Below are positions 1 through 8,724 of a DNA stretch of 64,000 bases, one piece after another. Position 1 is the first letter of the stretch. Each line of letters begins with the position of its first letter. The position numbers and the translations under genes were made by a program. The DNA is from Enterocloster hominis (ex Liu et al. 2021) (GTDB taxonomy: Bacteria; Bacillota; Clostridia; Lachnospirales; Lachnospiraceae), in NCBI GenBank assembly GCA_014385265.1, contig JACRTJ010000010.1:34588-98587 (forward strand). The letters run 5' to 3'. Under the pieces are notes generated by a model, which was given only the letters and a program-made list of their open reading frames with translations, was not told the origin of the DNA and ran no database searches.

Positions 1-343
1 GGGCGGCGATCTCCGGCTCCAGCATGAGCCTCACCTCAAAAAGCTCCAGGGCCAGGTGGTATTTGTCCTCAAACCGGCCAAGCCCCAGAGGATCCTCCTC
101 CAGGGAGCTGGTACTCACCACATACGTTCCCGAGCCCCTCCGCACCTCCAGGACGCCCTTTGATACCAGGCTTTTCACTGCCTCCCTTATGGTGCTCCGT
201 CCCACGCCGAACTTTTCCGCCAGCTCAAATTCGTTGGGGAGCTTTTCACCGATGGCTACCGGCTCATTTAATATGTACTCCATCAGGGAATCCTCGATCT
301 GGGAGCCCAGGAGCTTTTTTCCCACTTTTTCCAACTGATCCAT
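1..343 (-). CDS. GntR/FadR-family transcriptional regulator, N-terminal part (gene runs off the left edge)
   Basis: The reverse strand from 343 reads MDQLEKVGKKLLGSQIEDSL, then a winged helix with the typical GntR pattern LPNEFELAEKFGVGRSTIRE and a wing ending RRGSGTYVV. The residues that follow (GRFEDKYHLALELFEVRLML) match the start of the helical FadR/FCD effector domain, which is cut off by the window edge. A strong ribosome site (GGAGGAGGA) lies just upstream of the ATG. It sits directly upstream of, and in the same direction away from, the EamA exporter gene, so it may regulate an adjacent metabolic locus outside the window. The ligand cannot be told from this part. The family call is firm; the function is open. 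Confidence 0.85.
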   Translation of the reverse strand, partial: MDQLEKVGKKLLGSQIEDSLMEYILNEPVAIGEKLPNEFELAEKFGVGRSTIREAVKSLVSKGVLEVRRGSGTYVVSTSSLEEDPLGLGRFEDKYHLALELFEVRLMLEPEIAA

Positions 344-353
344 GGTCCTCCTC

Positions 354-1241
354 CTACGAATTTTTCGCGTACAGATAGACGCCCGCCAGCACAACCGCAG
401 CTCCCGCCACCTGGATCAGTCCCGGGATCTCCCCGAACAGAAGGATCGCGGAGATGGAGGCAAATACCGGCCCCGCCAGCTTCACTGTGCTCACATAGGT
501 GGGCGTTAAGAACTTAAGGCTCCAGCTGAATACGCTGTGGCCCAAAAGGGTACAGAACACAGCCAGGCACAGGCTCATGATCCAGTTAATGGGCTCATAG
601 CCGGTCATGGGCACGCCGGAAACGGCGTCGAAGACCAGCAGGGATAAAAAGCAGCCCCAGTAAAGGACGTATGTATACACCATGGTGCTCATATGGCTCC
701 GTTCCCTGGTCCCGATCAGCGTATAGCAGGCCGAGAAAAAGGCCGCTAAAAGAGCCAGGATATCGCCTAAGACTGCGTTCTTTCCGGCTCCGCCTCCCGT
801 ATCGGCCATGGCGATGACCACGCTTCCAAGAAAGGCGATCCCGATGGCCAGGATCTCCTTTTTCCGGATCTTCTTTCCGAAAAAGATCAGGTATCCGAAG
901 GCCGCAAAGGCCACCTCCGTATTGACTAACACCGTGGAGCTGGCAATGGACGTGTTGCTCAGGGACTCAAACCATACCACAAAGTGCATGGCCAGGAACA
1001 GGCCCGAAAGGCCGCAGAAAGCCAGATCCTTCCCTTTTAAGGAAAGCAGCTCTTTCCTGGTCTCCCTTTTGGAAAAAATAAGCGGCGTCAGCAAAAGCAC
1101 CGTCCAGCCCAGCCGGTAGGTGGCTGCAATGGTACTGGGCGCTGTCATATACCGGAAAAACGCCGACGACATGGAACAGCTGAACACTCCGGCTAAGAGG
1201 ATCAGCTTGGCCTTCAGATTCGATCCAGATCTCTCATTCAT
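354..1241 (-). CDS. EamA/DMT-family membrane transporter
   Basis: 295 residues with about ten hydrophobic segments in two halves, the usual size and layout of the drug/metabolite transporter superfamily (two EamA repeats of five helices). The first repeat begins with a helix at about residues 10-30 and carries the conserved glycine/serine-rich helix ends; the second repeat ends with AAVVLAGVYLYAKNS, a typical EamA C-terminus. The start has GGGGGAG about 8 bases upstream. The stop lies 10 bases before the GntR start, so the two genes probably form one transcript (exporter first, regulator second). Substrates of this family are metabolites or amino acids moved across the plasma membrane; the specific substrate cannot be inferred. 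Confidence 0.85.
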   Translation of the reverse strand: MNERSGSNLKAKLILLAGVFSCSMSSAFFRYMTAPSTIAATYRLGWTVLLLTPLIFSKRETRKELLSLKGKDLAFCGLSGLFLAMHFVVWFESLSNTSIASSTVLVNTEVAFAAFGYLIFFGKKIRKKEILAIGIAFLGSVVIAMADTGGGAGKNAVLGDILALLAAFFSACYTLIGTRERSHMSTMVYTYVLYWGCFLSLLVFDAVSGVPMTGYEPINWIMSLCLAVFCTLLGHSVFSWSLKFLTPTYVSTVKLAGPVFASISAILLFGEIPGLIQVAGAAVVLAGVYLYAKNS

Positions 1242-1345
1242 TTTCTTTCTCCCCCGCGTAAACAGATCGATGGTCCCCGGCTCCGGAAGCTCCGGCTGCC
1301 AGAGGACCCGGAATACGTCTATGATAATACGTCAGATGAGTAAAG

Positions 1346-2422
1346 TCAACGGCTTTCCCCATCCTCTCCGTAGAGCTTCACCAGATCCTCAATGATGAGC
1401 AAGCCCACAGGCCCTAAAAAAAAGCCGGACACGCCAAACAGTTCCAGGCCCACATACATGGAGAACAGGGTCTCCAGCGCCGAAAGGCCCATGCGGCTTC
1501 CCATGAGCTTTGCCTCCAGGAACTGCCGGATAAAATAGCAGAGGCCGTAGATAAAAAGGAGCACCGCCCCCCTCCACCACTGGCGCTCCAGGAGAAGGAA
1601 GGCTCCCCAGGGGACCAGCACCGCTCCGGTCCCGAACACCGGAAGGGCGTCCAGGAGCCCGATCCCCAGGCCCAGCAGCACCGAATACGGATTCCCCAGA
1701 AGGGTCAGTCCCAGGGTACAGATCATGGCCGTCACCGCCATGATCACAAGCTGGGTCTTAAACCATGCGCTGCCCGCCGACGCGATCCGTCTTCCCAGGA
1801 CAGAAAATTCCCGGTGGAAGATGGATCCGCTCTTTTTCTCCCGGATCTCATCCATTTCCTCCAGGGTCATGACTGCGGCCACAAAAAAGAGCACCAGAAA
1901 TACCACAGCCCGGACCGCCCAGGCCAGGACGCTGACAGAATTGGTCATAAGAAGAGGAAGGGATGCCTGACGCACAGCCTCTGACGCGTCGCGGACCAGC
2001 TCCCTGGCCAGGCCCACAAGGCTTTCCGGCATCAGCCCCATCTTCTCCTCCAGGCTTAAAAACAGGCCTGTAAGGATCCGGTCGGCCTCAGAAAGCCATT
2101 CCGGAAGACGGACCATGAAAAGCCTGGCCTGGGCCAGAAGCCGGCTGCTGCCAAGATAAAAAAGCCAGCCCAGGACTGCTCCCATAAAAAGAAGCTCCGC
2201 GCCGCCGATGACCGCCGCAGGGATCCTGCGCTCCTTCCCGCCCAGCCGGATCGTGAGCCTCCGCTCAAAATACCGGACCGACGGTCCCAGCCACAGGGCC
2301 GCCAGGTAGGCGCACAAAAAGGGAACCACCAGGGGCAGGAGGTATTTGAAGCCTCCGTAGACTGCCCCGGTAATTCCCAGTATCAGAAAGATCTTCTTCA
2401 GTTTTTTGCCCGGCTTACCCAT
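1346..2422 (-). CDS. AI-2E family permease, similar to sporulation membrane protein YtvI
   Basis: 358 residues, very hydrophobic, with an N-terminal pair of helices (about residues 10-45), a polar central section that includes an amphipathic stretch (about 90-150), and five or more C-terminal helices ending in FFLGPVGLLIIEDLVKLY. The G-x-GLLDALPVFGTG segment followed by a conserved proline is characteristic of AI-2E/PerM/UPF0118 proteins. In clostridia and bacilli the YtvI branch of this family is made during sporulation; that role is inferred from family resemblance and from other sporulation genes nearby. The gene is followed by about 100 non-coding bases before the EamA gene. Confidence 0.75.
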   Translation of the reverse strand: MGKPGKKLKKIFLILGITGAVYGGFKYLLPLVVPFLCAYLAALWLGPSVRYFERRLTIRLGGKERRIPAAVIGGAELLFMGAVLGWLFYLGSSRLLAQARLFMVRLPEWLSEADRILTGLFLSLEEKMGLMPESLVGLARELVRDASEAVRQASLPLLMTNSVSVLAWAVRAVVFLVLFFVAAVMTLEEMDEIREKKSGSIFHREFSVLGRRIASAGSAWFKTQLVIMAVTAMICTLGLTLLGNPYSVLLGLGIGLLDALPVFGTGAVLVPWGAFLLLERQWWRGAVLLFIYGLCYFIRQFLEAKLMGSRMGLSALETLFSMYVGLELFGVSGFFLGPVGLLIIEDLVKLYGEDGESR

Positions 2423-2487
2423 GGAATCACCCGTTTCTGTTTTGTACTTCCTTTGTACACCACTTAGTATGGGCCGGATTCCTTTCC

Positions 2488-3189
2488 TTATGCGTCCTGG
2501 AAAAATTTAAATTTTGAAAATGCGCCGCCGGACGGAGGCACGGAAAAGGTCATGGGCTTTCCTGTGGACGGATGGACAAAGGAAAGGGACATGGCGCAGA
2601 GAGCTAGGGGCCCTGCTGCTGCGGCCGCTCCTGTTCCGTATTTCCGGTCCCCAAAAAGCGGCAGGCCCCTGGATGCAAACTGGACCCGGATCTGGTGGTG
2701 GCGTCCGGTCTCCAGACGGATCCGTAAAAGCGTCAGGATCCCGTTTCCCCCGTCCTCCAGGCTTTCCAGAGCCTCATAGGACAGTTCAGCCCGTTTTCCA
2801 CATTTTCCACCATGATCCACAACATAGGATTCATTTCCATCCACGGATTTTTCCAGATAATCCACAAACTTATCCACATCTTTTTCCGGCTTTCCACATA
2901 CAACAGCCCCATAGATCTTCTCCAGCTTCCGGTCCTGGACCTGTCTGCTCAAGGCTGCGGCAGCATTTTTAGACAATGCATACACCATTACCCCTGACAC
3001 AGGCTTATCCAGTCTGTGGATAACTCCCACATAGGGCTCCTTTCCCGGCGTGCATAACTTGTGGATAACCAGATATTTCCGGATCTCGCTGACCATATCC
3101 GGCGCAAACCGCTTCGCCGCCTGGGATTCCACTCCCGCAGGCTTCACCGCCACCAGAATATCCTTATCTGCATATAATACCTGTACCAT
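2488..3189 (-). CDS. RluA-family RNA pseudouridine synthase
   Basis: The protein contains GVIHRLDKPVSGVMVYALSK, the RluA signature in which the aspartate of HRLD is the catalytic nucleophile, and later the RLETGRHHQIRVQFA motif that is near-universal in this family. It isomerises a uridine in rRNA or tRNA; which site is not known. An upstream in-frame ATG at 3213 exists, but the ATG at 3189 has a good ribosome site (AAGGAAGG, 5 bases away) and gives 233 residues starting MVQVLYADKDILVAVKP, where the family normally begins, so 3189 is preferred. No S4 domain precedes it. The coding sequence carries three perfect TTATCCACA/TGTGGATAA 9-mers (see findings). Confidence 0.88.
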   Translation of the reverse strand: MVQVLYADKDILVAVKPAGVESQAAKRFAPDMVSEIRKYLVIHKLCTPGKEPYVGVIHRLDKPVSGVMVYALSKNAAAALSRQVQDRKLEKIYGAVVCGKPEKDVDKFVDYLEKSVDGNESYVVDHGGKCGKRAELSYEALESLEDGGNGILTLLRIRLETGRHHQIRVQFASRGLPLFGDRKYGTGAAAAAGPLALCAMSLSFVHPSTGKPMTFSVPPSGGAFSKFKFFQDA

Positions 3190-3246
3190 GGTCCTTCCTT
3201 TCCTTCTGTCCATTTACTTTGATGATAAAAATATTTTCCGAACCCC

Positions 3247-3275
3247 TTGCATATTTTAAGGCAAAGTGATATAGT
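3247..3275 (+). promoter_or_regulatory. Sigma-A type promoter for the hemolysin III gene
   Basis: TTGCAT at 3247-3252, a 17-base spacer and TATAGT at 3270-3275. The predicted transcript starts about 75 bases before the ATG at 3360. Between them, ATGTAG and CTACAT can pair around a short A/T loop (3290-3312), giving a small hairpin in the leader. Confidence 0.6.
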
Positions 3276-3359
3276 ATATAAAAAAGTTAGATGTAGTTTT
3301 TAAAGCTACATTATGTATTATTAAAAATTATATTCCATTTTCTGATTGGAGGTATGTGT

Positions 3360-4016
3360 ATGAAACTCAGTGTTAAGGATCCCGGCAGCGCCCTTACCCA
3401 TTTTATCGCAATGATCCTGGCGGTCCTGGCTGCGGCTCCCCTGCTTTTGAAGGCCGCGTTTTTCACCGACCGGCTCCACGTGGCGGCCCTGGCTGTATTT
3501 ATCGTCAGTATGATCCTCTTATACGCTGCCAGCACCGTCTACCACACCTTCGATATTTCTGAAGGCGTCAACCGGCTCCTCCGGAAGATCGACCATATGA
3601 TGATCTTTGTCCTGATCGCAGGAACGTATACGCCGGTATGCCTCATCGTTCTGGGAAATTCTGCCGGATACCGGCTCCTGGCCCTGGTGTGGGCCATTGC
3701 AGCCGTGGGCATCCTGATCAACGCCCTGTGGATCAGCTGTCCCAAGTGGTTTTCCTCCTGTATTTATATCGCCATGGGATGGATCTGTGTGACAGCCTTT
3801 GGACAGATCCTGTCCTCCCTGACTCCAGGTGCCTTCGGCTGGCTCCTGGCCGGAGGGATCATCTACACCGCCGGAGGCGTCATTTATGCATTAAAGCTCC
3901 CGCTTTTCAACTCCAGGCATAAAAATTTCGGGTCTCACGAGATCTTTCACCTGTTCGTCATGGGCGGGAGCTTCTGTCACTATATGATGATGTATGGCTA
4001 TCTGGCCGCAGCCTGA
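3360..4016 (+). CDS. Hemolysin III / TrhA family membrane protein
   Basis: 218 residues with seven hydrophobic segments and the family signatures STVYHTF near residue 57 and KIDHMMIFVLIAGTYTP near 76, plus a C-terminal SHEIFHLFVMGGSFCHY. The serine, aspartate and histidines in these motifs are the presumed metal-binding residues of the PAQR/CREST superfamily. The function in bacteria is poorly defined (membrane energetics or lipid homeostasis); the hemolysin name is historical. GGAGG at 3348-3352 sits too close to the ATG at 3354 and at a good distance from the ATG at 3360, which decides the start. It converges on the dacF-like gene with only nine bases between the stop codons. Confidence 0.88.
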   Translation: MKLSVKDPGSALTHFIAMILAVLAAAPLLLKAAFFTDRLHVAALAVFIVSMILLYAASTVYHTFDISEGVNRLLRKIDHMMIFVLIAGTYTPVCLIVLGNSAGYRLLALVWAIAAVGILINALWISCPKWFSSCIYIAMGWICVTAFGQILSSLTPGAFGWLLAGGIIYTAGGVIYALKLPLFNSRHKNFGSHEIFHLFVMGGSFCHYMMMYGYLAAA

Positions 4017-4025
4017 TCCAGGGAG

Positions 4026-5555
4026 CTAGCGCCGGTGTCCCCGGCCCTGGCTCCTGTTTTTCTTTTCTTCCAGCAGGCGGTTAAACTCTGCCGCTGCCTC
4101 CGGCCCCTCTTCCATCAGTCTTTGCCGGCGGCGTTCCCGTCTCCGGGCGGCTGCCTCCGCCTCTTCTTTCCTTCTCTTCCGGATCCAGACCATCCAGAGA
4201 CCGGCCCCAAGGGCTGCCAGGACCGCCAGGATCACACCAGGGATCACAGCCTTCGGAAGCTTCATGGAAAACCTTCCGTCTGTTTTCTCCGGATCCACAG
4301 AGGCCGTCTCTGTGGGCTCCTCTGTATCCTCCGGTTCCTGGGCGGCGCTTCCGGTCTCCCCGCTTCCATCCTCTGTTCCAGGCTCTGCGGCGTCTCCGCC
4401 GGAAGGCTCCGTTTCAGCCGGTACCTGGATCGTCTTATCCAGGAGGTAGGCCTGTCCCACCTTTCTTTCATTATAAACGTACTGGAGGAGGGCCACCGCA
4501 TTGGCAGGCGCTTCTTCCGGAAGGGCTTCCAGGGAAAGCTCTGCATCACCGAAGGAGGCCTCCTCTGGCAGAGTCACCACTTTTCCTTCCTCCACCATCA
4601 GATCTGCCGGGTTATAGGACGTGCCGCCGATGTCCACGGCCTCCTCCCCGGTCACATACCGGGTCTCGTTTTCTGCGATCCCCACATTCTGAAAGCGGTC
4701 GAAGCCGAACTGTAAAAGGGCCTTGCCGTCCAGGAAATACTGGCGGGGACTCCCCTTTAAGATCACAGACACCAGCCGTCTTCCGTCCTTTTCCCCATAG
4801 GTCACCAGCGTATTTCCTGCCTTTAAAAGATACCCGGTCTTTCCAGCCACCGCCTCAGGACAGTAAAACTCACTGGCCGTATCCTCGGTGATCACCAGAC
4901 GGTGCTCCTGGCGCACGGTGAAGCCGTTGGGATTGTTAGTGGTGGGGCCGACCTCATGGGACACGGAGGAGCTGATCTCCAGGAGCTTTTCATTCTGGAA
5001 CGCCGCGCAGGCGATCTTTGCCATATCATAGGCCGACACATTCTGGGTATCTCCGTTGAGACCCGACGGATTCTCAAAATGACTCTCATTGCAGCCCAGC
5101 TCCGCCAGCTTCTGGTTCATCATATCCACAAACGCCGGGATACTTCCCGCCACATGCTCTGCCAGGGCGTTGGCCGACTGATTCACCGACGAAAGAAGAA
5201 GGGCATACAGGCAGTCCTCCACCGTCATTGTATCGCCGATGGCCAGGCTGTATTTATTGCCGCTGTCCGCCTCCACGCTGTTCATGGCGGTCTCTGAATA
5301 CGTCACTGTATCGGAAAGCTCCGCATGCTCCAGGACGATCAAGGCAGTCAGAAGCTTTGTGATGCTGGCAGGCGGATATTCCACATGGCTGTTCTGGCCA
5401 AAGATCATGGTCCCCGAATCCACGTCCATCAGGGCCCCGGCCTCGGCCTGGATCCCCGTATCCGACGGCCAGTCGGGCCGCGCAAAGGCCGTCATGGCAA
5501 AAAGCTGGCAGAATGCCAGCACGCTGCATAGTAATTTCTTTGTTTTATGTTTCAC
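4026..5555 (-). CDS. D-alanyl-D-alanine carboxypeptidase (DacF-like, peptidase S11)
   Basis: 509 residues with a signal peptide (about 1-25, ending near AFA-RP), then the penicillin-binding catalytic triad of motifs: SITK at 64-67 (nucleophile S64), SVN at 123-125 and KTG at 239-241. A second beta domain follows, then a Glu/Pro/Thr-rich linker (about 385-430), one membrane helix (about 436-458) and a charged cytoplasmic tail rich in Arg and Glu. It trims the terminal D-Ala from peptidoglycan stem peptides outside the membrane. The length and double anchoring exceed the usual 380-residue DacF. The start is GTG, overlapping the stop of the GIY-YIG gene in GTGA, with an AGGAGG site inside that upstream gene, so translation is probably coupled. 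Confidence 0.92.
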   Translation of the reverse strand: MKHKTKKLLCSVLAFCQLFAMTAFARPDWPSDTGIQAEAGALMDVDSGTMIFGQNSHVEYPPASITKLLTALIVLEHAELSDTVTYSETAMNSVEADSGNKYSLAIGDTMTVEDCLYALLLSSVNQSANALAEHVAGSIPAFVDMMNQKLAELGCNESHFENPSGLNGDTQNVSAYDMAKIACAAFQNEKLLEISSSVSHEVGPTTNNPNGFTVRQEHRLVITEDTASEFYCPEAVAGKTGYLLKAGNTLVTYGEKDGRRLVSVILKGSPRQYFLDGKALLQFGFDRFQNVGIAENETRYVTGEEAVDIGGTSYNPADLMVEEGKVVTLPEEASFGDAELSLEALPEEAPANAVALLQYVYNERKVGQAYLLDKTIQVPAETEPSGGDAAEPGTEDGSGETGSAAQEPEDTEEPTETASVDPEKTDGRFSMKLPKAVIPGVILAVLAALGAGLWMVWIRKRRKEEAEAAARRRERRRQRLMEEGPEAAAEFNRLLEEKKNRSQGRGHRR

Positions 5556-5824
5556 CTGGTTCCTCCTGCTGTCTTATCCTGTGTTCTCACAAGAGCTTCT
5601 TTTTCTTTTCTCGTCATCCGTTTAATGGCGGCTTCCCGGCTCATGGCCTCCCTTTTGGTCTCAAAGGCCTCATAATAGACCAGGACCACCGGCCTTCTGG
5701 GCTTCGTATACTTGGCCCCGCGTCCCATATTATGGGTATTCACACGCTTTTCCAGATCGTTGGTCCAGCCGCAGTAAAAGGTTTTATCCGCACATTCCAG
5801 CAGATATGTGTAGTTCATATCCAT
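5552..5824 (-). CDS. GIY-YIG domain protein (UPF0213/YhbQ type)
   Basis: A 90-residue single-domain protein beginning MDMNYTYLLECADKTFYCGW, where Y-T-Y-L...-F-Y-C-G is the GIY-YIG signature, followed by the conserved TNDLEKRVNTHN helix, then KYTKPRRPVVLVYYEAF and a Lys/Arg-rich helix with AMSREAAIKRMTRKEK. These match the small stand-alone UPF0213 proteins, for which nuclease activity on damaged DNA has been proposed. Its last codons overlap the GTG of the carboxypeptidase gene, an arrangement that looks like transcriptional and translational coupling rather than a functional link. Confidence 0.88.
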   Translation of the reverse strand: MDMNYTYLLECADKTFYCGWTNDLEKRVNTHNMGRGAKYTKPRRPVVLVYYEAFETKREAMSREAAIKRMTRKEKEALVRTQDKTAGGTR

Positions 5825-6088
5825 CCGTCCTCATGTTATGTAAACGGCAACGGCATCTTAAGGCTGCCATCGCCGCCCCGGCCAGGACAGCCCTTCGGGC
5901 GCTGGTTCCGGATCTATATCAAGCACCGGCCGGATGCGTTTTCCTGTGTGAGTCCGCTTTTGTCTTCCGGCTTATACTCTATTATATGGTATTTTGCCCG
6001 AAATGCAACCAGACATTCTTTCATTTTTCAGATCCCTGCCGCCTTATATGCGGCCTGACGGGGATACTGCCCGCCAGACCGGCACCGC

Positions 6089-7651
6089 CTAGGCCCGTTC
6101 CCCCACCGCCTTCACGATGATCAGCTTATCTCCAGGCTGGATGGACGGATCCGTAAGCCCGTTGTCTGCCATGACCGCATCCACACTGGTATGAAATTTT
6201 CTGGCGATCTTCCACAAAGAATCCCCCGGCTGTACCACATAACCCACGATCCCCGGGATCTGCTTCAGCCGTTCCGTATCCAGGGGCTCCTCCCGCACAT
6301 TCAGGATCACCTGGCCGCAGACCTGGTTCAGCACCAGCACATCCATGGTCACCGACGCCTTGATCTCCACGCTGTCGCCGCCCAGCATCACGGCAGAGAT
6401 CTGCTCCAGTCCCGGCTCCATCTGGTAAACACTGTCCTCTGTGATCCCCGGTACCTGGGCCGTCATATGGAACGGCAGCACCTCTGTGGACGCTCCCACC
6501 GGAGAGGAGTCGTCGGCAGTCAGATACAGAAGCTGCACCTCCAGAACGCCGTCCATGGACAGCTCTCCGTCCCGGATCTGTACCTCATCCAGCTTCACGT
6601 CTCCGTCGCTGTGGCAGATCTGCAGGATCCGCTGCCCCACCGGCAGATCCACCTTTTCCTGGAGCCTGGTCTTCAGCTGGTTCCTGGCGGCGATCTGGTC
6701 AAAGCACGCCTCTCCTGTATCCAGATCCAGCTCCCGGTCCAGGGCGTACAGATCGTTTAAGATCTCCAGCTCCTTCTCCTCATAAAGCCGCATATCCAGC
6801 TCCATGACCGCATCCACGGACAGCTCCCGCATCTCTCCGTCCGAATCCGGATTCACCTCCAGCTCCTTATGTACCAGACGCACCGTGATAAAGGGGATCA
6901 TTTCCTCCACCGAGGGCTCCAGCTCCACCTCGCCGGAAAACGGCACCGTTTCCTCCAGGCACTGGACCGGCACCTGACCGGCCTCCCCGGAATAAATGGC
7001 GAACACCATCAGCTCCCCGTCCAGGCGTATCCTCCCGTCCAGGGGCCTCGTATTCACGCCCCGCAGGCGTATGTCCTGCCACAGAAGGGTGTCGATATCC
7101 GGCTTATTTCCCGAAAGGGACAGTACCTCCCGGACCCGGAACGTATCCTTCCGCCGGGCGCTTAAGGCCGCCACAGCTATGGTTTTCTTTAAGGTCTCCA
7201 CGTCCCCGTCAAATCTCGCGTCCTCCGCCGCCTCGGCGTCGAAAAGGGTCTCCGCCTGGAGCTTTAAGGTCACCAGGGCCTTTACGTTCAGCTTCCGGGA
7301 ATTGATGATCCCCAGCTTCAGATCGTCTAACTCCCAGCCGGCCTGGATATGATCGTTCTCCAGGAGACCCGGCATATTCACCCGCTCCTCAAAGGGAAGG
7401 TTTCCGGCCAGGGTCATGACCTGTCCGCCGGGCGTCCGGTACAGCACCCGGAAATCCAGCCGTCCCCGGACCTCCACCTTTTCCCCCTGGTTCTTCGCCG
7501 ACTCGATCTGGATCTCTCCTCTTTCTAAGATCAGCTGCTCCACGTCCTCCATGGTATCCGGCACGTTAAAATCATCGTCCAGGGTCATCTGGGACGCAAC
7601 GCTGCCGCTTCTCCGGTTCATATGGATATGCTTTTTCACCAGCTCCATCAT
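6089..7651 (-). CDS. sipL: SPOCS-domain / LysM spore coat morphogenetic protein, SipL-like
   Basis: 520 residues opening with MELVKKHIHMNR after a second Met, followed by a SQMTLDDDFNVPD stretch typical of SipL. Three consecutive SPOCS (DUF3794) beta domains occupy about residues 30-430, and a LysM domain ends the protein (about 465-518: VQPGDSLWKIARKFHTSVDA ... IQPGDKLIIV). In Clostridioides difficile SipL binds the SpoIVA ATPase and is needed to attach the spore coat to the forespore surface; the same role is inferred here. The open frame extends upstream to 7783, but those residues overlap the TtcA-like gene and lack family similarity, so the ATG pair at 7648-7651 is used, with a GGTGG site before it. 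Confidence 0.88.
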   Translation of the reverse strand: MMELVKKHIHMNRRSGSVASQMTLDDDFNVPDTMEDVEQLILERGEIQIESAKNQGEKVEVRGRLDFRVLYRTPGGQVMTLAGNLPFEERVNMPGLLENDHIQAGWELDDLKLGIINSRKLNVKALVTLKLQAETLFDAEAAEDARFDGDVETLKKTIAVAALSARRKDTFRVREVLSLSGNKPDIDTLLWQDIRLRGVNTRPLDGRIRLDGELMVFAIYSGEAGQVPVQCLEETVPFSGEVELEPSVEEMIPFITVRLVHKELEVNPDSDGEMRELSVDAVMELDMRLYEEKELEILNDLYALDRELDLDTGEACFDQIAARNQLKTRLQEKVDLPVGQRILQICHSDGDVKLDEVQIRDGELSMDGVLEVQLLYLTADDSSPVGASTEVLPFHMTAQVPGITEDSVYQMEPGLEQISAVMLGGDSVEIKASVTMDVLVLNQVCGQVILNVREEPLDTERLKQIPGIVGYVVQPGDSLWKIARKFHTSVDAVMADNGLTDPSIQPGDKLIIVKAVGERA

Positions 7652-7712
7652 AAAAACGCCACCACACCTTTCCAAAGCCTTTGCTTTACAAAAATGTATG
7701 ATGGCGTCCTTC

Positions 7713-8564
7713 TTAATATTCCTCCAGGAAATGATGGCGCTCTCCCCGGCGTATATATCCGATGCAGGCGTCTGTATTGACATTTTCCACGCTGCGGAAA
7801 ATATTCATGTCAATATACGGGCTGGTCTTCCGGAACTCCCCGATCAGCTTCTTCATTTCCTTCTTCTTGGACAGCTCCTCGTTCTGTCTCCGGCTGCTCT
7901 CCTCCGTAAACCGGCAGGCGCACTGTAAGAACTGAAGCTGATTATATTCCTTCCATGCCAGGATATCCGCCTCCTTCACCAGGTACAGGGGGCGGATCAG
8001 CTCCATGCCCTGGAAATTGGTGCTGTGGAGCTTGGGCATCATGGTATTGATCTGGGCCCCATAGAGCATGCTCATAAGGATCGTCTCGATCACATCGTCA
8101 AAATGGTGGCCCAGGGCGATCTTATTGCAGCCCAGCTCCCTGGCGTTGGCGTACAGGTTTCCCCGCCGCATCCTGGCGCAGAGGTAGCAGGGGGAGTCCT
8201 CCACATCCACCACCGTGTCAAAGATCTCCGTCTCGAACACGTGGATCGGGATCCCCAGGATCCTGGCGTTCTCATGGATCAGCTTCCGGTTTTCCTCCCG
8301 GTAGCCCGGATCCATCACCAGAAACTTTAACCCGAATTCCATCTTTCCGTGCCTTAAGATCTCCTGCATGCACTTGGCAAGGAGCATGGAATCCTTTCCG
8401 CCGGAAATACAGACTGCGATCTGATCGCCCTCCTGTATCATCTCATACTCGTTGAGTGCCTTCACAAAGGGCCTCCAGATCTCCTTCCGGAACCGTTTGA
8501 TAATGCTTTTTTCGATCTCTCTGGTCCTTTCCTTAAGGCCCTCCTCCTCGTACCGTGTCTCCAT
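7713..8564 (-). CDS. TtcA-like PP-loop ATPase (tRNA 2-thiolation family)
   Basis: 283 residues. The PP-loop SGGKDS is at 54-59, preceded by the beta strand DQIAVCI; a CYLCARMRRG motif with the conserved CxxC follows around residue 137 and LGHHFDDVIET around 165, both hallmarks of the TtcA/TtuA group. These enzymes adenylate a tRNA base and exchange oxygen for sulfur; here the exact substrate is unproven. The ATG at 8564 is preceded by AGGAGAGG and begins METRYEEEGLK; the longer open frame up to 8720 encodes unrelated residues and is rejected. It lies 61 bases upstream of sipL in the same direction and may share its transcript. Confidence 0.85.
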   Translation of the reverse strand: METRYEEEGLKERTREIEKSIIKRFRKEIWRPFVKALNEYEMIQEGDQIAVCISGGKDSMLLAKCMQEILRHGKMEFGLKFLVMDPGYREENRKLIHENARILGIPIHVFETEIFDTVVDVEDSPCYLCARMRRGNLYANARELGCNKIALGHHFDDVIETILMSMLYGAQINTMMPKLHSTNFQGMELIRPLYLVKEADILAWKEYNQLQFLQCACRFTEESSRRQNEELSKKKEMKKLIGEFRKTSPYIDMNIFRSVENVNTDACIGYIRRGERHHFLEEY

Positions 8565-8724
8565 CCTGTACCTCTCCTGTTTTCTTTTATCCGTATGTTT
8601 CCCCATTCTACCAGAAAATCCGGCCGCGGTAAAGCAGTTTCCGGCCAAAGGCTTCCATACGGCCCGGAGGACAGGCATCCCGGCGTCCCAGCTTCCCGGA
8701 TGCCGGGACCCTTCCTGCATCCGC

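Noticed and set aside
2794..3068. Chromosomal replication origin
   Set aside because: The DnaA-like 9-mers are inside a coding region, without dnaA, dnaN or an AT-rich unwinding element nearby.
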